NCBI GenBank assembly: GCA_021604925.1
Contig: BQJX01000121.1
Coordinates: 1-7,536 of the forward strand
Length of the DNA: 7,536 bases
Source of the DNA: Gemmatimonadota bacterium
Lineage (GTDB): Bacteria; ARS69
Direction: 5' to 3'
Of the stretch, positions 1 through 4,719 are shown one piece after another. The first letter of the stretch is position 1, and every line of letters starts with the position of its first letter. A model generated the notes under the pieces. The model made no database searches. It had not been told where the DNA came from and saw only the letters and a program-made list of their open reading frames with translations. Both the position numbers and the translations under genes were made by a program.

Positions 1-929
1 CGGAACTGGGGGCCCAGGTGGGAACGCGGGTCGGACTGGAGCTGGATGTGGTTCCGGTGGCTACGCTCGCTCGTCTGCAGAAGGCGTTCCCGTCGGTCGA
101 GTTCCGGGACGTATCGCGCGCCATCCGCGAAGTGCGGTCGATCAAGTCCGCGTACGAAGTTTCCTGGATCGAGAAGGCGGCGGCCATCGTGGGCGATGCG
201 ATGGATCGTGCGTTGCCACCGCGGATCCGGGCCGGGGTCCGCGAGATCGAACTCATGGCGTTCCTGGAAGGGGCCATGCGCGCGGCCCGCCACCAGGGCA
301 CGATCCGGCTGCGACGCTGGAATCTGGAGATGCACTACGGAACCGTGAGCTCCGGCGCTTCCGCCTGCTACCCGTGCTACTTCGATGGACCCGACGGCCT
401 GGAGGCGTTGTATCCGGCGGTTCAACAGGGCGGCGGGGAACGACCGATCGAGCCGGGCGTGGCGATCATGGTGGATGTGGTCGGCGCGGCCGGTGGCTAC
501 CTGGCCGATCGCACGCGCATCTTCTGTGTGGGCGATCCCGCGCCGGAGCTCGTCCAGGCGCACGAGTTCTGCCGCGAGATCCTGAGCGAGACCGTGGCTC
601 GCGTGCGACCCGGCGCCGTTCCCGCCGCCATCTTCGACGAGGTCTCCGCGATCGTCGAACGGAGTCCGTGGGCGGATCGCTTCATGGGGTGGGGCGAGAA
701 CCGGGTCCGCTTCCTCGGGCACGGAATCGGGATCGATCTCGACGAGCTGCCGGTGATCGCTCCCCGCTTCGAGCTTCCGCTCCGGGCGGGCCAGGTGATT
801 GCGATCGAGCCGAAGGTCTTTCTGGGGGAGCTCGGCGGCGTGGGGGTCGAGAACACCTACCTGGTCACCGCCGACGGCCCGCGCAACCTCACCCCCGGCG
901 ACGAGGCCATCCGCGTCCTTCCGGGGTGA
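1..929 (+). CDS. M24-family metallopeptidase (aminopeptidase P/creatinase fold), 5' end outside window
   Basis: This is the C-terminal 'pita-bread' domain of an M24B-type metallopeptidase. The frame is already open at base 3 (E-L-G-A-Q-V before the GTG at 18), so the GTG is probably internal and the true start, with a creatinase-like N-terminal domain, lies to the left. Numbering from that GTG, all five dimetal ligands are visible: D153 (MVDVVG), D164 (LADRTR), H235 (LGHGIG), E264 (IEPKVF) and E278 (GVENTY). Characterised members remove N-terminal residues before proline or split X-Pro dipeptides in the cytoplasm. The non-ligand histidines of E. coli PepP (H243, H350, H361) appear replaced here, by about C120, R231 and D242, so substrate specificity is uncertain. 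It ends at TGA 927-929 and the next gene follows after 99 bp. Fold and metal site are confident; the exact reaction is not. Confidence 0.9.
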   Translation, partial: ELGAQVGTRVGLELDVVPVATLARLQKAFPSVEFRDVSRAIREVRSIKSAYEVSWIEKAAAIVGDAMDRALPPRIRAGVREIELMAFLEGAMRAARHQGTIRLRRWNLEMHYGTVSSGASACYPCYFDGPDGLEALYPAVQQGGGERPIEPGVAIMVDVVGAAGGYLADRTRIFCVGDPAPELVQAHEFCREILSETVARVRPGAVPAAIFDEVSAIVERSPWADRFMGWGENRVRFLGHGIGIDLDELPVIAPRFELPLRAGQVIAIEPKVFLGELGGVGVENTYLVTADGPRNLTPGDEAIRVLPG

Positions 930-942
930 GGCGGCCCAGCCC

Positions 943-955
943 CCACGGAACGTGG
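943..955 (+). other. Small hairpin just downstream of the M24 gene
   Basis: CCACG-GAA-CGTGG is a perfect 5-bp stem with a 3-nt loop, 14 bp after the peptidase stop codon. No T-tract follows, so it is at best a weak or Rho-assisted terminator, or an mRNA-end stabiliser. Chance is not excluded at this GC content. Confidence 0.25.
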
Positions 956-992
956 CGAACTTCGCGGGGTTTCCTCGAAGAACCGGGAGCGG

Positions 993-998
993 TAGGAT
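993..998 (+). promoter_or_regulatory. Possible -10 element for the DUF2203 gene
   Basis: TAGGAT matches 4 of 6 bases of TATAAT and lies 30 bp before the ATG at 1029, leaving room for a short leader that carries the GGGAGG ribosome site at 1017-1022. The region about 17 bp upstream (970-975, TTTCCT) is a poor -35, so the call is tentative. Without it, the gene could be read through from the peptidase gene. Confidence 0.25.
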
Positions 999-1028
999 AG
1001 CCGGGTCCCAGGAATCGGGAGGCACACC

Positions 1029-1412
1029 ATGGTCCGCAAGCTCTTCACCCCGAAAGAAGCCAATCGGTCGCTGCCGCTCGTGCGGAGCATCGTGACGGAC
1101 ATCCTGGACCGCGCCCGCGAGCTCCGGGGCCAGCAGGATCCGCCGCGGAGCGAGGGCGAAGAGACCGCCCGCGAAGAGATCCAGCAGGACATCCTGGGCA
1201 TGATGGAGGAGCTGGAGAACCTGGGGGCCTCCTTCAAGGACTGGGACTTTGACGTGGGTCTGGTGGACTTCCCGTCCCGGATCGACGGAGAGGACGTCCT
1301 GCTGTGCTGGCGGAGCGACGAGGACCGGGTGGCCTGGTTCCACACGCCGGACGGCGGATTCGCCTCCCGCCAGCCGATTCCGGCGCAGCTCCTCCCGGAA
1401 GACGAGAACTAG
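1029..1412 (+). CDS. DUF2203 family protein
   Basis: 127-residue soluble protein recognised as DUF2203. Family signatures are in the expected order: an N-terminal F-T-P-K-E-A-N-R-S-L-P-L-V segment (residues 6-18), a charged helical middle (about 20-65), then G-L-V-D-F-P-S (77-83), L-C-W (92-94), V-A-W-F-H (101-105) and G-F-A-S-R-Q-P-I (110-117). The function of the family is unknown; there is no signal peptide or membrane segment, so it is probably cytoplasmic. The ATG at 1029 is supported by GGGAGG at 1017-1022 with a 6-nt spacer, and the family motif begins right at the N-terminus. The length is complete for the family. Its upstream neighbour on the same strand is the M24 peptidase, 99 bp away, so cotranscription is possible but not shown. 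It ends in TAG 1410-1412. Confidence 0.9.
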   Translation: MVRKLFTPKEANRSLPLVRSIVTDILDRARELRGQQDPPRSEGEETAREEIQQDILGMMEELENLGASFKDWDFDVGLVDFPSRIDGEDVLLCWRSDEDRVAWFHTPDGGFASRQPIPAQLLPEDEN

Positions 1413-1590
1413 CGGAGCGGCCCCATGGGCCTCCTCCCGCCCGTCCCGAGGGACGCCGGGCCGGACCTCTCGGCGCCGGGACGGCCCCGGACGACCCGGA
1501 TTCCAAGTAACTCGCGGTTTCCAGGCAGGTTACCCTGCCCCCCGGCGGGCCCCCTGCGCGCCGGGCAGAGGAGGGCCTCAGAGGCCGCTG

Positions 1591-1611
1591 AGGGGGCTCC
1601 AGGGCCCTTTT
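1591..1611 (+). terminator. Candidate weak intrinsic terminator downstream of DUF2203
   Basis: GGGC (1594-1597) pairs with GCCC (1604-1607) around a 6-nt loop. The stem can be extended outward by G-T, G-T and A-T pairs (1591-1593 with 1608-1610). TTTT (1608-1611) overlaps the 3' arm. The core is short and lies about 180 bp after the DUF2203 stop. An alternative pairing, GCCCCC 1549-1554 with GGGGGC 1592-1597, would compete with it. Confidence 0.3.
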
Positions 1612-1653
1612 CCGGCCCGGCCCCGCGGAGCCTTTTCGCGAATTCCTTTCTCG

Positions 1654-1686
1654 TCAACGCTTTACAGGTTTCATCAATGCTTTACA
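1654..1686 (+). repeat. Direct repeat TCAAYGCTTTACA x2, 20 bp apart
   Basis: TCAACGCTTTACA (1654-1666) and TCAATGCTTTACA (1674-1686) differ at one base in 13 and start exactly 20 bp apart, close to two turns of the helix. The core CGCTTTAC recurs at 1766-1773. Each copy ends in TTTACA, a 5/6 match to a sigma-70 -35 box, so the region could be an activator site with tandem promoters. No good -10 stands at the right distance: CATTCT at 1704-1709 (17-bp spacer from the second copy) matches only 3 of 6. It lies 220-250 bp upstream of the gene at 1906. Confidence 0.5.
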
Positions 1687-1745
1687 AGATTGTCCAGTTT
1701 GAGCATTCTCCCCGCGGTGGCGAATAGAACGCTGCCACCCTGGCG

Positions 1746-1757
1746 ATCCGATCGGAT
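1746..1757. promoter_or_regulatory. 12-bp perfect palindrome in the leader/promoter of the 1906 gene
   Basis: ATCCGATCGGAT is self-complementary over 12 bp. It is followed at once by a second potential stem, GCGCG 1758-1762 with CGCGC 1774-1778, whose loop contains the third CGCTTTAC copy and the 8-bp palindrome AAGCGCTT. It could be a dimeric regulator site or structured leader RNA; the sequence alone does not decide. Confidence 0.3.
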
Positions 1758-1862
1758 GCGCGAAGCGCTTTACCGCGCGGGGAGCGCCGCACGAAGGATG
1801 CATGGGCCGGGGGTGGATGTGTCGAGCCCTATTTGGACAGTCCGACGGGGCAGAGTGGGTCG

Positions 1863-1876
1863 CCGGGATTTCCCGG
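1863..1876 (+). other. Leader hairpin shortly upstream of the ribosome site of the 1906 gene
   Basis: CCGGGA-TT-TCCCGG is a perfect inverted repeat; in RNA it would form CCGGG/CCCGG closing an ATTT loop. It ends 15 nt before the GGAGGA ribosome site at 1892-1897, a common position for leader stems that stabilise mRNA or keep the ribosome site exposed. Confidence 0.35.
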
Positions 1877-1891
1877 GGCCAGGATTCCAAT

Positions 1892-1897
1892 GGAGGA
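1892..1897 (+). promoter_or_regulatory. Shine-Dalgarno site fixing the start at 1906
   Basis: GGAGGA with an 8-nt spacer to ATG 1906. It decides between this start and the much longer upstream open frame, which has no ribosome site near its alternative starts. Confidence 0.85.
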
Positions 1898-1905
1898 GTT
1901 CTTCC

Positions 1906-2409
1906 ATGCGTAAGTTCTTCCTGCTGGGTGCCATCGTTGTTCTGGCGTCCAGCTTCAGTGCGACCGCCCAAGCCGATACGGGCCTGGGTTTCCTCTACAC
2001 GGACGCTCCGGTGGGTGTCTTCTTTGACCTGGACGGACAGTATATCCACGTCGGTGTCGGCTTTGACAAGAACGACGTCCCCGAGGGCTCCGGCGCCGTT
2101 GAGACCGAGTTCACGGTTGCCGGTGCCTGGATGAAGGACATGTGGGAGAACGGCGACTCCGGCTTCGGTCCTTCGGTCGGTGTCATGTTCAACTCGCGGT
2201 CCCCGGAAGGTGACGGAGACGGTGACTCCATGACCCACATCAGCGTGGGACTCCGTGGTCACTGGAACCCGGTCTCCAGCTTCTCGTTCTGGGTCGGACA
2301 CGGCCTGGCCATCGACCTGTACAGCCCGCCGGTGGGCGACAGCACCACGGACTTCTCCCTGACGGGCGCGAACGTGACCGACATGGGGTTCACCTGGTGG
2401 CTGCCGTAA
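1906..2409 (+). CDS. Small secreted, putative outer-membrane beta-barrel protein
   Basis: 167 residues. Residues 1-23 form a clear Sec signal peptide: K3 after the start, hydrophobic core F4-S16, cleavage after A-Q-A at 23 with D24 first in the mature chain. The mature part (about 144 residues) is rich in Gly, aromatic and alternating polar/apolar stretches: 36-52, 65-77, 88-97, 110-120, 124-138 and 150-166. It ends in F-T-W-W-L-P, compatible with a small 6-8-strand outer-membrane barrel or a soluble beta-sandwich. I do not recognise a named family. The reading frame is open far upstream, back into DUF2203, but the start at 1906 is fixed by GGAGGA (1892-1897, 8-nt spacer) and the signal peptide. 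It is monocistronic: long regulatory region before it, strong terminator after it. No substrate or partner can be inferred. Confidence 0.85.
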   Translation: MRKFFLLGAIVVLASSFSATAQADTGLGFLYTDAPVGVFFDLDGQYIHVGVGFDKNDVPEGSGAVETEFTVAGAWMKDMWENGDSGFGPSVGVMFNSRSPEGDGDGDSMTHISVGLRGHWNPVSSFSFWVGHGLAIDLYSPPVGDSTTDFSLTGANVTDMGFTWWLP

Positions 2410-2435
2410 GCTGAGTCGATTCAAAGAGTTTCAGG

Positions 2436-2471
2436 AACCCCCGTCCGGCTGCCGGACGGGGGTTTTTCTTT
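2436..2471 (+). terminator. Strong intrinsic terminator of the 1906-2409 gene
   Basis: An 11-bp perfect stem, CCCCCGTCCGG (2438-2448) with CCGGACGGGGG (2452-2462), closes a 3-nt loop (CTG). It is followed by TTTTTCTTT (2463-2471), and AA at 2436-2437 can extend the stem. It starts 27 bp after the stop codon and is the clearest terminator in the window. Confidence 0.95.
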
Positions 2472-2573
2472 GGTCCGCCGGGCTCGCATCGCGTGACTTT
2501 TACGGTGAGGGCGTGTCCAAGGGGGCAGCGGAACGGAACTCTCTGGCTCCGACTTCCATCCGTCCGCCCCGTT

Positions 2574-2588
2574 GCCGAGGCTCTCGGC
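2574..2588 (+). other. Leader hairpin upstream of the repeat lipoprotein gene
   Basis: GCCGAG-GCT-CTCGGC is a perfect 6-bp stem with a 3-nt loop, ending 42 nt before ATG 2631. The 159-bp gap between the terminator at 2436-2471 and this gene must contain its promoter, but I see no convincing -35/-10 pair in it. Confidence 0.3.
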
Positions 2589-2630
2589 TCCCGGAAGTCG
2601 AAGTATCCATTCCAAACCGGAAGGTCCCCA

Positions 2631-3776
2631 ATGATTCGGAAGATCCTGCACGCCGGAGCACCGCTCGTGGCGTTCTCCATCCTCGCTGCCGTCATGACCG
2701 GTTGCAGCGCCTCTGCCCCGTCCCTGTCCGACGTGGACGAAGACGCGGCTGCCAATCAGAAGGCCATGACCGAACTGCGCGCCGAGCTTCAGAAGCAGGA
2801 AGCCGCCCGCGAGAAGGCCGAAGCCGCCACCGCCCAGGCGCGTGCCGAAGCGGATCGCCTTCGGGCCGCCGCCGGTAGCTCCACCTCCGGCACCGTGGAT
2901 GCGACCGCGTCCATGCTCCCGCCGGAAGCCCGCGTGGGTGAGTGCTACGCGCGCGTGCTCACGCCGCCGGTGTACGAGACCACGACCGAGAACGTGCTCC
3001 TGAAGGAGGAGTCGTCCCGGATCAGCGTGGCCCCGGCCGCCTACGACTGGGAAGAGCAGAAGATCCAGACCAAGGAAGGCTCGCATCGCCTCGAGATCGT
3101 TCCCGCCCAGTACGAGTGGGTCGAGGAGAAGGTCCTGGTCAAGCCGGCCCGCAAGACGCTCAAGATCGTTCCGGAGACGTGGGACACCGTGCAGGAGAAG
3201 GTCCTGGTGTCGCCGGCACGGACGTACTGGAAGCGCGGTCGCGGCCTGATCGAGAAGGTGGACAACACCACCGGCGAGATCATGTGCCTCATCGAGGAGC
3301 CCGCCCAGTACCAGACGATCTCGCGGAAGGTCCTGAAGACTCCGGAGACCGTGCGTGAGGTGGAAATCCCGGCCGAGTACACCACGGTGAAGCGCATGGT
3401 CGAGAAGACCCCGGCGTCGACCCGCAAGGTCGAGATCCCCGCCGAGTACTCCACGGTCAAGGTGATGAAGCAGACCAAGCCGGGCGACGAGACCCGCACG
3501 GTGATTCCGGCCGAGTACGGCAAGATCACGAAGAAGAACATGGTCGCGCCCAGCCGGATGGAGTGGCGTCAGGTCTACTGCGAGACGAACATGACGCCGA
3601 ACATGGTGCAGAGCATGCAGCGTGCGCTGCTGGACGCGGGTCACAACCCGGGCCCGATCGACGGTGTGTACGGTGCGCAGACGCGGAAGGCCCTCACCTC
3701 ATACCAGAAGGCCAACAAGCTTTCGACGGGCGGGCTGACCTACCCCACGCTCAAGAAGCTGGGCGTGCAGTACTAG
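2631..3776 (+). CDS. Repeat-containing lipoprotein with C-terminal peptidoglycan-binding domain
   Basis: 381 residues. A lipoprotein signal ends in V-M-T-G-C with lipid-accepting C25. Residues about 36-81 are an Ala/Glu/Lys-rich coiled coil. The middle holds eight repeats of exactly 23 residues built on 'I/V-P-A-x-Y ... V-x-x-K-V', with the key proline at 112, 135, 158, 181, 224, 247, 270 and 293. A 20-residue insert (K-R-G-R-G ... G-E-I-M-C, about 201-219) separates the first four from the last four. Residues about 321-379 are a PF01471-type peptidoglycan-binding domain (Q330, D335, G341-P-I-D-G-V-Y-G, T351, Y358-Q). C105, C219 and C317 could form disulfides. It probably links the outer membrane to the cell wall. 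ATG 2631 has GGAAGG at 2619-2624 and starts the signal sequence; the frame is open 46 codons further upstream, without support. I recall proteobacterial lipoproteins of the same layout; function unproven. Confidence 0.9.
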   Translation: MIRKILHAGAPLVAFSILAAVMTGCSASAPSLSDVDEDAAANQKAMTELRAELQKQEAAREKAEAATAQARAEADRLRAAAGSSTSGTVDATASMLPPEARVGECYARVLTPPVYETTTENVLLKEESSRISVAPAAYDWEEQKIQTKEGSHRLEIVPAQYEWVEEKVLVKPARKTLKIVPETWDTVQEKVLVSPARTYWKRGRGLIEKVDNTTGEIMCLIEEPAQYQTISRKVLKTPETVREVEIPAEYTTVKRMVEKTPASTRKVEIPAEYSTVKVMKQTKPGDETRTVIPAEYGKITKKNMVAPSRMEWRQVYCETNMTPNMVQSMQRALLDAGHNPGPIDGVYGAQTRKALTSYQKANKLSTGGLTYPTLKKLGVQY

Positions 3777-3833
3777 GAGAGGTCTTCGGGAGCCAGGTCG
3801 CAGACCGGCGCTCCTGCGGATATGCAAGCAAGA

Positions 3834-3862
3834 CGGGGAGTCGACCTGAGGTCGGCTCCCCG
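3834..3862. terminator. Hairpin between convergent genes, likely bidirectional terminator
   Basis: CGGGGAGTCGACC (3834-3846) pairs with GGTCGGCTCCCCG (3850-3862) around TGA: 13 pairs with one G-T wobble on the plus strand and one A-C mismatch at that position on the minus strand. On the plus strand it ends 86 bp after the lipoprotein gene and is followed by CTCTCGTTT. On the minus strand it lies 29 bp after the hydrolase stop and is followed by TCTTGCTTGC. The T-tracts are imperfect, so efficiency is uncertain, but the position between two converging genes fits. Confidence 0.75.
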
Positions 3863-3873
3863 CTCTCGTTTCG

Positions 3874-3888
3874 CGGGCGCAGCGCCCG
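3874..3888. other. Second hairpin abutting the hydrolase stop codon
   Basis: CGGGCG-CAG-CGCCCG is a perfect 6-bp stem. On the minus strand it comes 2 nt after the hydrolase stop and is followed by CGAAACG, not a T-tract. It probably acts with the hairpin at 3834-3862 as a tandem 3'-end structure. Confidence 0.45.
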
Positions 3889-3890
3889 AC

Positions 3891-4598
3891 TCAGCGCGGC
3901 GCAATCGTCTCGTCCAACCATTCGCCGATCGCGCGGGCCTGGGCGCGCCCCAGGGAATGACCCGCATCAAACGTGAGCACCCGGGCATCCACGCCGGCGT
4001 CGGTCAGCGCCGCCCGGCCCCGCTCCGCCGCTTCCGGCGTGACCGACCGATCGCGCTCGCCGTGCAGCAGCAGGGCCCGGAATCCGGAGGCGGCCGCTGC
4101 CTTCATCTCCCGCTCCAGGAACTCCGTCTTCACGCGGGCGCCCACGATCGCCATTCCGTGGAAAAGGTCGGGGCGGCGCAGCGCTACCCACGAACCGCAG
4201 TAGCCGCCCTGCGAGAACCCGATCACGAACCGGTGCGACGGACGCCAGCCGTGGGCCGCTTCCGTTTCCTGGACCAACTGGACCAGCTCCGACTCCACGC
4301 GGAGCAGCTCGGCCCGGAACTTCTCCTGGTCGCCATCATACGAGTACCAGCTGCCACCGCTGCGGGTGCTGCCGGCCGCGGAGGCCGCCGGAAACGGGGC
4401 GCGCGGAATGAGGACGCGGACCGGTCGGGGAAAGAGCGTCTGCAGCAGCAGGGCGAAGAAGTCCTCGTCCATCCCCCAGCCGTGCAGCGCCAGGACCAAC
4501 GGCGCTTCCGCGGAGTCCGCCTGTCCGTCCACGCGGAAGTGCATGTGCGGCGCGGCCGTCTGCTGTCCTCGATGAACACGGGCTTCCGACGGGCTCAC
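3891..4598 (-). CDS. Alpha/beta hydrolase, carboxylesterase/phospholipase-like
   Basis: 235-residue alpha/beta hydrolase resembling the carboxylesterase/phospholipase group (PF02230-like, usual length about 220). Visible elements are the oxyanion-hole segment L38-H-G-W-G-M-D, the S83-W-Y-S-Y-D stretch typical of the group, the nucleophile elbow G127-F-S-Q-G-G with Ser129, the acid D183 in G-E-R-D-R-S-V-T, and His214 in D-A-G-H-S. The triad S129-D183-H214 is therefore complete and the enzyme should be active on small carboxylic esters or thioesters; the natural substrate cannot be read. There is no signal peptide, so it is probably cytoplasmic. It starts at GTG 4598-4596, chosen because GGAGAGG (plus coordinates 4606-4612) stands 7 nt upstream; M19 is a less supported alternative. 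It is divergent from the DUF3891 gene (121-bp gap) and convergent with the lipoprotein gene. Confidence 0.9.
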   Translation of the reverse strand: MSPSEARVHRGQQTAAPHMHFRVDGQADSAEAPLVLALHGWGMDEDFFALLLQTLFPRPVRVLIPRAPFPAASAAGSTRSGGSWYSYDGDQEKFRAELLRVESELVQLVQETEAAHGWRPSHRFVIGFSQGGYCGSWVALRRPDLFHGMAIVGARVKTEFLEREMKAAAASGFRALLLHGERDRSVTPEAAERGRAALTDAGVDARVLTFDAGHSLGRAQARAIGEWLDETIAPR

Positions 4599-4605
4599 TC
4601 GATTA

Positions 4606-4612
4606 CCTCTCC
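4606..4612 (-). promoter_or_regulatory. Shine-Dalgarno site supporting the GTG start of the hydrolase
   Basis: On the minus strand GGAGAGG precedes GTG 4598 by 7 nt. No comparable site precedes the later ATG (M19). Confidence 0.7.
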
Positions 4613-4651
4613 GATGGCAGCGCCGCGCTGCCCGCGACGTTCCTGCGCGGC

Positions 4652-4657
4652 AGGTTA
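4652..4657 (-). promoter_or_regulatory. Possible -10 element of the hydrolase gene
   Basis: On the minus strand TAACCT (TAnnnT type) stands about 53 nt before the GTG start. The sequence 17 bp further upstream reads TTCCCG, only a 3/6 match to a -35. It is the most plausible, though weak, promoter signal in the divergent gap. Confidence 0.25.
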
Positions 4658-4707
4658 GCGGACACGGCGCCGCTCGGGAAGGGGTCGTCGCCCGGGAAGG
4701 ACGGCGC

Positions 4708-4716
4708 TACTATGCT
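4708..4716 (+). promoter_or_regulatory. -10-like element directly in front of the DUF3891 start (leaderless candidate)
   Basis: TACTATGCT contains two overlapping -10-like hexamers: TACTAT (4708-4713, the same hexamer as in the MarR promoter at 5477-5482) and TATGCT (4711-4716). With TACTAT as the -10, transcription would begin 6-7 nt later, at the A of ATG 4720. No Shine-Dalgarno sequence occupies the 5-12 nt window before this ATG; the nearest purine run, GGGAAGG 4694-4700, is 19 nt away. No good -35 is seen. Confidence 0.45.
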
Positions 4717-4719
4717 CGC

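Larger units (their letters stand above)
1413..1905 (+). other. 493-bp intergenic region: hairpin-rich GC half, then AT-richer regulatory half
   Basis: No convincing gene is seen here; the long open frames have GC-rich shadow composition and no ribosome site. The first half holds several short inverted repeats: GGCCC/GGGCC at 1419-1431, CGTCCC/GGGACG at 1442-1455, GGCAGG/CCTGCC at 1524-1539 and CCTCAG/CTGAGG at 1576-1593. A terminator-like hairpin at 1591-1611 follows. The second half (about 1630-1735) is clearly AT-richer than its surroundings and carries a direct repeat. It is followed by a 12-bp palindrome (ATCCGATCGGAT, 1746-1757) and the leader of the gene at 1906. It is most simply the 3' end of the DUF2203 transcript plus the promoter and long leader of the next gene. 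A small RNA cannot be excluded. Confidence 0.6.

Noticed and set aside
1592..1605. GGGGGCTCCnGGGC word shared with 7480-7493 as a dispersed repeat
   Set aside because: Fourteen bases with one mismatch, all G/C-heavy; matches of this kind are expected by chance in a window of this size and GC content, and the flanks do not align.
1249..1905. N-terminal extension of the secreted protein, an open frame back into DUF2203
   Set aside because: The extension has shadow composition and would bury the signal peptide; the start at 1906 has a strong ribosome site.
1730..1905. Riboswitch or cyclic-di-GMP-type leader in front of the secreted protein
   Set aside because: I could not match any known riboswitch core; only a 12-bp palindrome and short stems are visible.
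2421..3644. Long (407-codon) minus-strand open frame opposite the repeat lipoprotein
   Set aside because: It is an antisense shadow: His/Leu/Arg-rich composition from GC-rich codons, while the plus strand has a lipobox, exact repeats and a known domain. It also runs across the gene's promoter gap.
3822..4658. 278-codon plus-strand open frame opposite the hydrolase
   Set aside because: The minus strand encodes a complete alpha/beta hydrolase with catalytic triad and ribosome site; this frame has no motif and starts within the shared terminator.
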